This document shows positions 20,373-31,458 of a stretch of DNA of 64,000 nt, one piece after another. A program made the translations under genes and the position numbers. The stretch's first letter is position 1. The number at the start of each line of letters is the position of its first letter. Origin of the DNA: Humulus lupulus (lineage: Eukaryota; Streptophyta; Magnoliopsida; Rosales; Cannabaceae); the NCBI RefSeq assembly GCF_963169125.1, contig NC_084798.1, forward strand, positions 196,349,481 to 196,413,480. The letters are read 5' to 3'. The notes under the pieces are model-generated. The model was given only the letters and a program-made list of their open reading frames with translations. It was not told the DNA's origin and ran no database searches.

Positions 20373-21575
20373 TCAATTCCTTCCAAGCGGGAGTGATCTA
20401 CAAGAATAAGTTTCCTTGAAATCAGACTTCCTCGAAGAAGTAAAAATCGATGCATAAACTTCCTTGTTAGCATTAGGTGGAGCAATATCTGTAGCTTTGA
20501 ATCGCTTGGCTGCTGCATTATTACTGGAACTTTTCACAGAAACTGCACCATTACTTGCATCTTTTGCAGCCTTCCCATTCGTTCCTGCCATAGATGAAAC
20601 CTTCAACTCATCTTTAGCATCACTAACACCATGTTTTGTACCACTTAACCGAACCAAATGCGAATCTGAACAGACACCAACCTCACCGCCGTTGGCCGCT
20701 ACAACTTCCCCATGCTTCACCTTCTTAGCCTTCTTCTCCCTCTCCCTCTGTTTCTGTTTATCCTTCTCTGCTTCCATTCTCTCTCTCAGCACCAAAACTT
20801 CCTCATCATTCCCATTTATAACAATCTTATCGGTCTCTGTAAACTCAGCATGGCAAACAAGGCAAGAAGAAGACTTAACTTCTTTTAAAGCCTTCGCACT
20901 CAAAACATGCCCACATTTTTTCAGCGCAAAAAATTTGTACTTTCCATTAAACTCAAGCCCAGTAATAGGGCACTCAAACCTTGGTCCAGACCTCACATCG
21001 CCATTTCTTTCGACCCCAGGAATCATCGAAAGCTCAATCTTGATCATATCCTTCAAACCCTTTATATGCCCAAACGCCTTGGGAATCTTCTTCCCCAACA
21101 AAGCCTCCACTAAAGCCTCCTTATTGAAAATGTTACCAAGCCAATCCACAACACACGGCTCCTTCAATGGCTCATTCGAAAGCGCACAATTCAACCACTT
21201 CGATAGCCTCTGCTCATTCGGGTCGACCTTATCGGGCTTCTTCTCCGCGTACATTTTGAGGTAGCAGTCCCGTGACTCTGCTCCAGTCGCACCGCCATCT
21301 CCACCACCACCGCGAGCTCTGGATTGTAGAATTAAGGTAGAAAGAGGGGCAATTTGAGAACTCAGAATCTGAGAAGAATCATCAAGCGGCCTACCGTTTA
21401 AGGTGAAGTAAAAGGAAGAAAGAGCTTCTGATGAGAAGGGATTGGGCAAAAGAGAGAGCTTCAACTGGCGAAGGGTCCGCACTTCGCTCGAGGTGAAGCT
21501 TAGGGTTTTGCTCGGGATTTCCAGGTCCGGGAATTGAACGAAGATCTGCTGTACTCGGTGAGATTCGCGATGCAT
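20373..21575 (-). CDS. RTF2: Replication termination factor 2 (RTF2), with ubiquitin-like N-terminus
   Basis: A single exon for 400 residues. Residues 1-88 form a ubiquitin-like part ending ...LILQSRARGG, followed by a Gly-rich linker (89-97). From about 103 the Rtf2 domain begins (DCYLKMYAEKKPDKVDP). It holds a degenerate RING-like pair of zinc-binding halves: Cys130 and Cys141 with W145 in the first, and FECPITG (Cys202), CGHV (Cys221, His223), CLVC (Cys238, Cys241) in the second. A Lys/Glu-rich coil (265-288), an Ala/Ser-rich low-complexity region and a conserved-looking tail with SIFTSS follow. Family knowledge: fission yeast Rtf2 acts at stalled forks, and plant RTF2 is a nuclear factor needed for splicing and development. 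The ORF is intact. It is divergent from RPS12. Confidence 0.93.
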   Translation of the reverse strand: MHRESHRVQQIFVQFPDLEIPSKTLSFTSSEVRTLRQLKLSLLPNPFSSEALSSFYFTLNGRPLDDSSQILSSQIAPLSTLILQSRARGGGGDGGATGAESRDCYLKMYAEKKPDKVDPNEQRLSKWLNCALSNEPLKEPCVVDWLGNIFNKEALVEALLGKKIPKAFGHIKGLKDMIKIELSMIPGVERNGDVRSGPRFECPITGLEFNGKYKFFALKKCGHVLSAKALKEVKSSSCLVCHAEFTETDKIVINGNDEEVLVLRERMEAEKDKQKQREREKKAKKVKHGEVVAANGGEVGVCSDSHLVRLSGTKHGVSDAKDELKVSSMAGTNGKAAKDASNGAVSVKSSSNNAAAKRFKATDIAPPNANKEVYASIFTSSRKSDFKETYSCRSLPLGRN

Positions 21576-21715
21576 CTTTTCCTTAACCGGGCTTCAACGA
21601 TGCGTGAAATTAGGGTTTTCAGATAGAAAATAATTGAAGAAGAAACAAGGGAAAATATCGAAACTGAGAAGGAAGAAGAAAAAGAATGCTGGATTCAGTA
21701 TTTAAATGATATTCC
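21576..21715 (-). promoter_or_regulatory. RTF2 leader and core promoter with telo-box
   Basis: On the minus strand AAAACCCTA (21,611-21,619) is a telo-box in the leader, 36 bases before the start codon. A weak TATA-like TTTAAATA lies near 21,700. CT-rich leader sequence follows it. The same box type marks the opposite gene, RPS12. Confidence 0.55.
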
Positions 21716-22249
21716 AAACCGGACCGGTACATAAAATAAACCGACTCGAGTTTGGGCTAGCCACTTCGTCCAATGGCTCATAGACATAAAATAAAGGAAA
21801 AAGTTGATAATTGCCCACTTTTATAATAAAGCAAAAATCACATTGATCCAATTTAATCATTGTCAAAATATTTTGTAGAATTTTTTTTTTAACGTTGTGT
21901 ATTTTTTTTATGTAACCATTTATTTATTAATATAAGCACTTATGTAACAATCAGTTTCAATATCTACCTATTTATATAACTATTTAGTTTCTGGACCGTA
22001 TAACTAAATTTACCAATTAATTTTACAACTACTAGCTAAAAGTAGTATTTTTATAACACCACAATTAGTTCAGTAATTTAGCAAAAAAATTGTTAATTCT
22101 ATACATCACTGTCTTTTTTGTAAATAATTTTACTCATCTTTGTATTTTTGTAAATATTTTCTCGTATCCTAAAAGTCAAAATTTCTTATAAATTACACGT
22201 ATTTTTGTAAACTTTCATATAATGAAGTCCAGACCCTAAGTTTAAAAAT
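21716..22249. other. Divergent intergenic region between RTF2 and RPS12
   Basis: About 530 bases of AT-rich sequence between the two divergent promoters. No ORF or repeat was identified. Confidence 0.4.
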
Positions 22250-22390
22250 AGCCCACTCAAAATAGGCCCAGCCATTATATAAAGAAAGGGTATTTTAGTA
22301 AATTCACTGAACTAGGGTTTTAGAAATCATCTCCTACGAATTTATAAGAAATCTTCGTTCGCCTCCTTCCTTTCTCCGTTTGAAACCCTA
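22250..22390 (+). promoter_or_regulatory. RPS12 promoter: site II elements, TATA and telo-boxes
   Basis: In order: AGCCCA (22,250-22,255) and GGCCCA (22,265-22,270), both site II type (TGGGCY on the other strand); TATATAAAG (22,276-22,284); TAGGGTTT (22,313-22,320); and AAACCCTA (22,383-22,390). Site II plus telo-box is the classical arrangement of plant ribosomal protein genes, bound by TCP-type and telo-box-binding factors. A pyrimidine-rich leader (TTCGTTCGCCTCCTTCC) follows. Confidence 0.75.
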
Positions 22391-22441
22391 GATATCGTTG
22401 CAGCTTCTGGATCTGTTCTCACCATCTTCGCCCTCTTGAAG

Positions 22442-22926
22442 GTCAGCTTATCTACGACCTTTTTATGTTTGAAATGTTGTGTGGGAATATTGTAAGTAAG
22501 AAAGAAAATATGTATATTAGAACAGCAACGATTGTTTTGTTTGGTTTATGAGAAAGTAAGCTAGGAAAGAAATGTGAATTTTAGAACTTTGACACATTAA
22601 ACGATTTTTCTAGTGATAGGGTATTTGTAATTAATCTGCCTCTGAATTTGGCAATTGAGAAGGGGGAATTATTAGCTTGTATGCTCATTTCACTTGTGTT
22701 GTAGTGCTGATGTGTTCTTTATTTTCGACTTTTCCATTTGATGAGAATTTATAGGTTTGTGTTCTTATATATATATATATATATATATATATCTGCGTTG
22801 AATCATATAATTACGATTATTTTTTTAAAAAAAAATACGTTTACTTAGTTTTGCAATATACTAATTTTTTTAATTATATTTTTGACATTTTTTTCTCTTT
22901 CTGCTTGGTTTATCTTATTTTTTCAG
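22442..22926 (+). other. 5' UTR intron of RPS12 with TA microsatellite
   Basis: The donor AAG|GTCAGC at 22,442 and acceptor TTTTTTTCAG at 22,926 define a leader intron; the next exon carries the start codon 28 bases later. It contains a pure TA repeat at about 22,767-22,792. Leader introns are common in plant ribosomal protein genes and often raise expression. Confidence 0.65.
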
Positions 22927-22954
22927 AGCTCCTGATCCGAACATCTTCATCAAA

Positions 22955-24316
22955 ATGTCTGGGTAAGTTGGATTTTTTTGTGTTACCATTGATTATGGAC
23001 ATGTCATTACATACACCAGCTGTGTTCTTTAAATAATTTATCTAATACTTGTCGTAATCCTTATTTCCTGATTAGTGCTAATTTACTCAGTCATACCAGC
23101 TGTTTGCCACATATTTTGTTATAGTAGAACACTTGGGTCTGTTTACTAGTTAGCTAGCTACTACATTTAGTATTTCACTGACTCCTGGTTCGATGTTTTA
23201 TTTGGCACATGTCATTTTTTTTTCCTTTGGGGTTAATGGTTATCAAGCATGAGCACCATATGATCCTTGTTTGCGTCTATTGCTTGTTATTTATTTTCTT
23301 TGTTGCTCATTTGCTACTACAGAGAAGACGGAGCTGTTCCTGTCCCTGTTGAGACTCCCGCCGCCGTTGTGGCCCCAGGCGAGCCCATGGACCTTATGAC
23401 AGCATTGCAGCTTGTCCTAAGGAAGTCCTTGGCTCATAATGGCCTTGCACGTGGGCTCCACGAGGGAGCAAAGGTTATTGAGAAACACGCTGCACAGATT
23501 GTTGTGCTAGCCGAGGATTGTGATCAACCAGACTATGTTAAGTTGATCAAGGCTCTATGTGCTGACCACAATGTGAAGTTGATCTCAGTTCCTAGTGCTA
23601 AAACTCTCGGTGAATGGGCTGGGGTAAGCATATTTTTTGCACTTTTTTTGTCAGTGTTGCTTTAGAACATGTAGAAAGTTTTTACTTTGTTTTTGGGTGT
23701 TTTTGAATAGCTCCATTACAAAATTTTTATTAAATATCTGTCTCTCATTTTCTGAAATTCCTTAAAAAAAGTTATTATAAACCTGATTGTTCTATTTAAC
23801 TATCTAAAACATCTACTACTAATTACATGTTATTGTTTTTGTTAAGGGGAGATCTATTAGCAGAATTGTTTCTGGATCTTTAATTGATTTCTTCAGATTC
23901 CAATGTACTATCACTCTACTTTTATGATAATGTTTGTTGAAAATCTTCTTCGTAGTAATTTGAATATTTTGTGTTCACAGTTATGCAAGATTGATTCCGA
24001 AGGGAAGGCAAGAAAGGTGGTCGGTTGCTCCTGTGTGGTTGTGAAGGTATAATCCTAGACTGCAATCTTTTGCACTTCTGATGTTATTTTTTCTCAAGTC
24101 ATATGAATGTAACTCAATCACTCTTGGTTTGATTTTCCATCATTGCAACATACTTAGTTTGTATGTTCATATTCACTCGATTCTCTTTCTTTTACACAAT
24201 TGGAAATTAGATTGTTTTTGTCAATGTTCTCTGCTCATTGATCGATTATTTTGCAGGATTTTGGTGAGGAGACAGAGGGTCTTCATGTCGTTCAGGAGTA
24301 TGTGAAGTCTCATTAA
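22955..24316 (+). CDS. RPS12: 40S ribosomal protein S12 (eS12), four coding exons
   Basis: Coding exons at 22,955-22,962, 23,323-23,623, 23,981-24,046 and 24,257-24,316 join with GT-AG introns to 144 residues, the usual plant length. eS12 is a small-subunit protein of the L7Ae/L30e fold on the 40S beak. The acidic Pro/Ala-rich N-terminus (Pro-Val repeats, about 5-25) precedes the conserved LQLVLRKSLAHNGLARGLHE segment, the KVIEKHAAQ helix, VLAEDCDQPDYVKLI and SVPSAKTLGEWAG at the end of exon 2. Exons 3 and 4 supply the CKID...ARKVVGCSC strand and a short C-terminus ending KSH. The first coding exon has only eight bases. Intron phases work without any frameshift, so the gene appears functional. 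It diverges from RTF2. Confidence 0.95.
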
Positions 24317-26461
24317 ATTAGTTAAAATTTGGAGTGAGGGCTTTTTTCCCTTGGGAAGTTTTGAGTATTTTTCTGTTTTCATTGTTGATGCTCGGACACT
24401 GAAAGACCAATCTGTTCAACGTGGTTTTTTGATTGTCACAATTTCAGCTGTATCTTTTAGCAACAATATTTAAATATTTACAATACTTGTCTGTTTTAGT
24501 TCATAGATTCCAATCTAATCCTTTGGGGTGATAATATTTTATTTATGGTGGCCATTTCTCTTTCTTTGTTTGCATATTTTAAATGGAGTTTTTTTTTGGA
24601 GAAAAATCCCAAGTTCATGAGAGTGGACAATATAACCATTCAAGTCTTGCTTGGGGGTTACTGATCTAGTGATCTGGGATATATATTTTTGTGGTGTCAA
24701 CAATTAATCAAGCATTAATTAGAACTTCATGCCCAATCTCATTTTATGTAGTCATAACTCTTATTTTTCATTTGCAACTGTATCTGTCATGTATGATAGT
24801 TTCTGAGGTAGACCTTTTTGGATGCGGTTGACGATGGCTGCCCTGAGCTCTGTGCGCAAGAATATTTGTCTCCCCCACCTGAAGAACAGCTTGCGATCAG
24901 TGTTGATGCTGCTGTATAGTCACTGAGGTGTCGTGCAGCACAGGGGCGGTCCCCAGAGATCGTTGTTCTTACCCCTCGAGACCCTTAAAATCTATGGTTG
25001 CTGAGTTACAAGCCTTTTGGGAAAGTATTAAAACTTGCTAAAGTAATGGAGCTTCGTGATTTTTTTCCATTAATATCATATGGCTTGGAAGTTACTAGTC
25101 AATTTGATGTGTTGGTTAGTTAGAGATATTAGCGAGCGATTACCGCTGGAACTAATGGTTGCAGATCTTTGGAGTTCGCTTTTCTGCTCATTGTACTACT
25201 AAATATGCTTTATCTACTACAGTTTCTACTAGTTGGAAGTTGCATACTCAGCTATTAATGCTGATTTGTCACTTCCTTCGGTTGGCCGGTATTTGATGTA
25301 TTTCTCCAAAGTAGATCAAGACCATCATAAAGAAGCCTCGTTGTAAGATAAGGATTCATCTCATTATGGTCGACCATTAAGGTAGGTGGGGGTTTCTTAT
25401 TCTTGAATGCTTTTGCTGTGTGATTCGTACTCCTCGTGCTCTATTGAAAGCCTATTCCAAGTTCGGTGTAACACCACAAAAACCAAGTTTGGTTCTGGAC
25501 CACAAAACACTTCAACCACCACTCTCACAGTTGTAGGTTCAATCATCTTATCTGCCCAGTCAGTCAACAAATTGGGTTCAGCTACAACTACTGCTGTTGG
25601 TTTTGTAACTTTGGATTCAGCTACTTTCCATTTGGATTTGAATCTTTACCAAATTTAGTTTGCATAATGGGAAGGAAACGAGGGAAACAAAGAGGCATAA
25701 TTGTGGTTGATACCATTGTCGATGACAATAAGACATCAACCTATCTAATCTTGAATAGGCACTAATTAAAGCCTGTAGTATCTACCAAAGGCTGGCTTAA
25801 CCTCTTGGCCATGAGGTTGTTGCCTTCTTCTTCTTTTGGTAAGAGGGGTTAGAGAATGATGGATTTAAAAGTAGTGTATTGGACTAACTAATCTATAACT
25901 CGCATTTGTTAGGCAAAGAGGAAATAGCCAAAGAAAGGAGTTGGAGTGAGGAAACATTAATCCTTCCATAGTGAGAGAAATTGTGAAATTAAAATAGGAA
26001 AAAAATAGCAAATAGTGGGAATACTTAATTTTATATTTATGTCTTTTTTTGGCTCTCAAAGAATTAAAATAATAATAATAATTTGGATAATATGGTACAT
26101 AATAAATATGTTAACAAATATTTATCATTTCATTTTTTTTATATCAAACAATAAACAAAAAATTAATCATCTTCTTCCTTCTAATTTTACCAAATAATTT
26201 TTAAGTACACAATTTATCATTACGTCTTTCTATTTATTTGGCTCTCTTTTTACACCTCATATACAATTTATCATTAGGTCTTTCTATTTCTTTTAAGACA
26301 TCATAATATAGTGTCCAAACACAACCTAAGGTGATATATTATAAATGGTAAAATTGAATCGTTTTTATATTTTAAATTATAATTGATGAGATCCTATTTT
26401 AAATTCAACCGCTCATGGTGTGGTGCCTTATAGCAATACTCCAAAGTGTTATAGTCAACCT
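24317..26461. other. Gene-free region downstream of RPS12, with ORF scraps
   Basis: The first 300 bases are RPS12 3' untranslated DNA. From about 24,800 to 25,700 base composition is more balanced and short frames occur on the plus strand (for example 24,825-24,920 and 25,407-25,658, the latter Thr/Ser-rich), separated by stops. They could be remains of a retroelement or pseudogene, but I cannot assign a family. From 25,700 the DNA is AT-rich without features. Confidence 0.4.
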
Positions 26462-26825
26462 CCTATTTTAATCTCTTAGTCAACCTCCACTTCTAAAATC
26501 ACATATCGGAGTTTTTTCTTTTTAAAAAAAAAATTCATGGCGGTGTTCATTGTAGTTGCAACATCTTTTTTGCAAATTTTTGAAAAATTTCAAATAGTTT
26601 ACAGTGTCGAAAATAAAGTTCTTGATATTTATTGATATTCCGGTTTACCAAGCATGTTCGAAAAAATACAAACTTATTTTTTATACTGTAAAATATTTTG
26701 AATTTTTTGAAAATTTGCAGGATATATATTATAACTATAACGAGCACCACCGTAAAAAAAATGGAAAAAAAAATATTCTAGCATGTGTTTTTGGAAGCAG
26801 AAGTTGACTTAGATATTAAAATAGG
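26462..26825. repeat. Foldback (hairpin) element 1
   Basis: Two inverted arms of about 150-160 bases (26,462-26,623 and 26,674-26,825) can pair over most of their length around a loop of about 50. Outer ends share CCTATTTTAAT; inner parts share TTTACAGT and AATTTTTGAAAAAT-like words. Because of the palindrome both strands show similar open frames of 67 codons, which are not genes. The arm sequence is related to that of foldback element 2. Confidence 0.7.
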
Positions 26826-27443
26826 ATATTGTTATGGAATTTTTTTTATTAAATAAATTTTGATTAATGTTTTTATTTATTTTAAAAAATAATGTATAGT
26901 CTCACAAAAGTCTACTTTGTACTTTAATGAGCACAATAATACCATGAAAACAACAGAGTCGAGCCCTTACTACTTTTAATGTGAGAGTATAGAAGTTTGG
27001 TTTATAATAGTTATAACCTTGGATATATTAGTAAGATATAGCTCTGACTAAAATTCAAAAATTTGGGTTAAGTACAGATTGAAGTATAATTATTTCGGTT
27101 AAGTTGACATGAGTAAATTGAAAAGTATAAATTTAATGAGCTAATTTCACTTAATATGTTAGAATTACATACGAAACTAACTAGTAAATTAATTATATGT
27201 ATTATAACACATTAATTTGACCAATGATTATATTAGTCATTAATCATATGATAAGTAAGTAAACAAGACATCGACATGAATTATCATCTTAGTTTAAAGT
27301 GTTTATAAGAGTAACAAATTTTTTTATATACATAAAATAAAAAGTACACTGATATCACATGTATTTTAATAAATTTATTAAGGTGAGAACACACTTAGAA
27401 TTTATGTGTAGTTTAAAATGACATTAATATATATGGCACCATT
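26826..27443. other. AT-rich DNA between foldback elements
   Basis: No ORF, RNA gene or structured repeat recognised. Confidence 0.4.
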
Positions 27444-27872
27444 TTGGTGCAATTATTTTTTATTTTCAATACATAGACAGTTATAGTTTTTTTTATACGA
27501 TGATGTACATTGTAGTCATTTAAGACATCCTATAAATTTTTAAAAAATTTAAATTATAATTTACAGTGCTGAAAACAATGTTCAAACAGTTAAATTTTAC
27601 ATGTGTATACAAAAAAGTAGACATGCGTGTAACAAATTATTTGAACATTCTTTTCGGCACTATAAATTATTTAGAATTTATTGAAAATTTACAAGATTTT
27701 TTAAATGACTACAATGTACACGTCATTTGAGCCTTATTTTTGGCATAGTAAATTATTTGAAATTTCTTGAAAATTTATATGGTCTTTTAAATGACTGCAA
27801 TGTACACAATCATATAAAAAATTGAAATTATAACTATTTAAGTATTGAAAAACAAAAAGTGGTTACACCATA
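27444..27872. repeat. Foldback (hairpin) element 2
   Basis: The left arm runs from GGTGCAATT (27,446) through TGTACATTGTAGTCATTTAA (about 27,507). It pairs with the right end (TGTACACAATC and GGTTACACC near 27,865). A further inverted copy of the arm lies inside at about 27,635-27,720, so the right side holds two arm copies in series. TTTACAGTGC...GAAAACAATGTT near the loop matches foldback element 1. No coding capacity. Confidence 0.7.
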
Positions 27873-29209
27873 ACAATAACAAAAAGTTACTAAATCTATT
27901 TTGAGTTTGCATCATTTTATTCCCTAGAACTAAATATCATATATAATATATCTCTTAAAATTTCACAACAAATCATTTGATTGCCAAAATAGACATAATC
28001 TTTTACCTAATTCTAATCAACTTATTGATAAGATTATAATAAAATTCCAAAAAAAAATATTTATTTAAATGATATTAATTAAAATTAAACTAAATAAATT
28101 TAAATTAAAAAAAATTAAAACTAAAAATTTAAATAATATAATTTATTTATACTTCAATCAACGAATATTTAGGAATTTTTTTATTCAAATCTTGTATAAA
28201 AAAATAACTAAAATAGGTCAAATATTATTTTGATTTATATTGATAATTACAGGATTTGTTATAAATTTTTTATAAATATAAAATTATCTCAGAATTTAGT
28301 TAAATCCCAAAAGTATACAATGAGATATAAGTAAATATATATATATATATTTGATATATGTAACTAGCAATCATGGTGTTTATAAATGAACCCATCCCAT
28401 TTCCTATCCTAATTTTGAGAAGCAAATGAGAAAAAGGGGAACAAAATGATAAATAGAAGTGGCACAGGGTTCAATGGAAATGGCATAGATATGTCGTCAT
28501 TGATTTCCTTTCATTTTCATACTTCTCATGCTCGTAAAGATAAGCCTTTTCTCTACCCAAAAAAGGATGAAGAAAAAAGAAAAGAAAAAAAGATAAGGTT
28601 TATGCCTTTTATGAATGGAAGTAGAGTGAGTTGTGAAAATGAGATGACCAAAAGAAAAAAACAGGTAAAAAAGGAAATAAGAAAAAATAAAGGTATGTAT
28701 ACTTTTATTAAAAGAGAGTAATTTTTTTTTAGAATTCAGTACATGTAACATTCAATGATGCATATATTATAATACATTACATGTTAATAAATTATTATAT
28801 CTTTCTATTTACAAGAACAATCCTAATACGATATGACTCACCAGAAGAAATACTTTTGAGTTTTGACAACTGCACAACTACTTCCTTGTAAATTTGATCC
28901 CTTAACCTTGGGTTTAAGACCCGAGACCTCCACCACCCCATCTAAGAGTAGTGGGCTAAGAGTTAAGAATTTGGATGCTACTAATTTTAGGTTAAAATGT
29001 GATATTTTAGGAATTTTATTTAAAAGGGATCATTTTGCCATTGTTTTGGTTTGGCCAAAATTTATGAGGCACTAATTATTAATAATAATCTTATTCTTTT
29101 GATTGGAAGAAGTACAAATATCTTTTACTTTTCTTCTTCTTTCTCAAAATACTCATATTTCCTTTTATTTTTTGAGGCACTAATTAAATTTCTTATTTGT
29201 CAACAACAT
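27873..29209. other. AT-rich gene-free region
   Basis: A TA repeat lies at about 28,335-28,352. A 91-codon frame at 28,446-28,721, Lys-rich with a purine-rich second half, has no motif and an open counterpart on the other strand, so I do not call it. Nothing else is supported. Confidence 0.4.
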
Positions 29210-29798
29210 TGTTGACTAGAAATTTAGTCAATAATATTGAGTCAAGATTACGAAATTGGTAATGACCTACGCCTACTTAGATACTCTTATTATTGTAGAG
29301 AATCTCAAACCCACGATTAGATGAGCCAGAGTTAACTGAGTTTCGTAAGCTTGAGAGGATACAATACTTTATGTATAAAAGTATGGAAATGACAACTTCT
29401 AGCTTTTTGTCTAGAGCTTAGAGGATTACCACTTATCTAATAATGATTTGCTAAGCCCTCTATTTATAGGCTTATGAATTTACATAATTGGGTTGCTGAC
29501 TTTACATGACTTGCGCAACAAACTATAATAAAATAATACGTAAGTCATACATTTTACATTTGAAATAAAAGATATCTAATAAATATATCTGCATTAACTA
29601 GTTCAGAGTATTCTTTTTGCAGCATCCGACCAACCCTGGTCGAGTATACATCGACTAGCCTGATAGCGTTTTTAGTAGACTGTCGAGTGGTTCTTTGACT
29701 AAGTCTTGACTAGTTGTATGATGAATCTTACTGTGATTCTTAGCCACTCCATGTACAGAATTCATGCCACGTCATCACACCAATTTTTAGGTAAAACA
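29210..29798 (-). mobile_element. Solo LTR, 589 bp
   Basis: It starts TGTTGACTAG and ends GGTAAAACA, flanked by AACAT (29,205-29,209) and AACAC (29,799-29,803), a 5-bp duplication with one change. A minus-strand CTATAAATAGAGG box near 29,465 gives the orientation. Ends resemble the LTR at 10,840-11,857 (TGTTGACT start; CCACGTCATC then CCAATTTTT before the end). Confidence 0.8.
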
Positions 29799-29803
29799 AA
29801 CAC

Positions 29804-30336
29804 AATATGACAATTATGATTTTTTGGTCTTTTCCAAATTAATTTCTTTTTATTTTTTGAGGTACTAATTAAGTAGAGTTTATATTAGTGTTTCCATGAT
29901 TATTTTTATGGCCGATGTGTTCTATGTAGTATGTGAAACTCGTATTCTCAAACAGAACATGACTAAAATTGAACATAATTTCCTCCTCGAAATTGTAAGA
30001 ATGTTTACATAAATTTCAAACGTTGGAACTTGCTCTAAATTATTTTAGAAAAATGCTTATCATGCCGATTGAATTTTTTTGACGATCTGACTTGTCCTCA
30101 AATGATTGGGCCTTAAAAATTTTTACTATGCTTTGAATAAACATTTCATGTTTTTAACTATTACTTGGACTAATATTTTGAAAGCATCTGGATCGTGAAA
30201 CATTTCCAGTCGTGATGTATAGCACGGTTCATTATTTTACTTGTCAAAATTTAGAGTTGAATACAAAGAGGAAAGGCGCAGGTGCTAGAGATGGTTGGAA
30301 AAAGAAATTACATAACGAGCTTGCAAAGCATCTTTA
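29804..30336. other. Gene-free stretch
   Basis: AT-rich; a TTTATTTTTTGAGG...ACTAATTAA word occurs on both sides of the solo LTR (29,165 and 29,850), a local duplication. No gene seen. Confidence 0.4.
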
Positions 30337-30339
30337 TAA

Positions 30340-31303
30340 GACTATTTCCAATAGATAATAAAAAAATGTTAGATTTGGCAACAAAAAAGAAGAAATATTA
30401 TATTTAGCACAACATTTAATTGGACAAATAGTATTTTTTTTCCTTGAACTATATGACTATTGTAGAGTTTTGCTCCCGAACTTTTTTGCGTTGCGAAATT
30501 GCCCCCCGACCTATAGAATTAAATCATTGAAAATGTGTCATTTCTGTTGCATTTTGTTCATTTTTTGAATGGTTTGCTAATGTGATTACATGACACATGT
30601 ATAGTTGTAGTATGCGAGTCTATTTAACTAAATGAAACTAACCGAAATTGAGTTTATTGGTGCTAAGCATAGAAACATTAGCTCTAAAAATGCACATACA
30701 TACTTTTAGAATTTATCATTAGACCACTATTTATGTATGTAATTTCTGTTTAGATTCTTGAATTGCGCCACATTAGTCCTACATTAGCAAACTATTTTAA
30801 AAAATGATCGAAATGCAACATAAGGAGTACATTTTTAATGTTTTCTATGGTTTGGGGGAGGGGGGGTTTGACACACAAAAAAGTTTGAGGGATAAAACTC
30901 TATAAATGTCAAAGTTAGAAGGAAAACATGTTATTTATCCTATTTATAATCATGCTCCAATGCACAATAGCATTTTAAAATGTAAATTGATTTAAAAAGT
31001 AACTATCATAAATGATTGTTAGTAAATTAAATATTTTAAAAATTGATTACGGTCAATATTGTAATTAAAAAATATGTATTAAAATCTTTCATCAATGTTT
31101 AATGGTAATATTGTAAATAAAAAAGTGATCATATATTGCTCATCTAAATTTAGATCATGCTATGTTCTTATCCAAATATGGATTACCTTTTAGCATATAT
31201 TAAATTTGCCACAATTTTAAGCACACCATTGGAAAAGATTTTATTTGAAGTGTGTTATATTTTAGCAACGCATCAAAGATTTGCATCTCTATTGGAGATG
31301 CTC
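30340..31303. mobile_element. Tourist-like MITE 1 (PIF/Harbinger type), with nested MITE
   Basis: The left end GACTATTTCCAATAG and right end CTATTGGAGATGCTC are inverted repeats. TAA flanks both sides (30,337-30,339 and 31,304-31,306), the 3-bp duplication typical of PIF/Harbinger elements. Another element (30,422-30,940) lies within it. The body is AT-rich and matches MITE 2 at 31,459-31,943 in pieces (such as GCTCCAATGCACAAT versus GCTTCAATGCACAAT). Confidence 0.75.
30422..30940. mobile_element. Mutator-like MITE nested in Tourist-like MITE 1
   Basis: Imperfect terminal inverted repeats: left GGACAAATAGTATTTTTTTT and the complement of the right end GGATAAATAACATGTTTTCC, continuing through GTAGAGTTTTGCTCCC versus ATAGAGTTTTATCCCT. 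A G-rich run GGGGGAGGGGGGG is at about 30,855. The flanks do not form an exact duplication, so the superfamily is inferred from TIR length and likeness to 33,229-35,990. Confidence 0.6.
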
Positions 31304-31458
31304 TAAGGCACCCTAGGGTGTCGAACATCACATTGTAGGACGTGATATATTGTTATTGATGTGAATTAGGATTAGGTCGTACATAGTTTAATTTAATTTA
31401 ATTGAAATAAGTGAAACTTGATATTAACTTATACTTATAGCGGTATGACATGTACTAA

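Noticed and set aside
20464..21264. Long plus-strand open frame (266 codons) opposite RTF2
   Set aside because: It is the mirror of the RTF2 coding region, Ser/Phe/Pro-rich without motifs; the minus-strand frame has clear RTF2 domains.
26547..26807. Overlapping 67-codon ORFs on both strands
   Set aside because: Both arise because the DNA is an inverted repeat; similar translations from either strand reflect the hairpin, not two genes.
28446..28721. 91-codon Lys-rich ORF
   Set aside because: Low complexity from purine-rich DNA with an open counterpart on the other strand and no motif.
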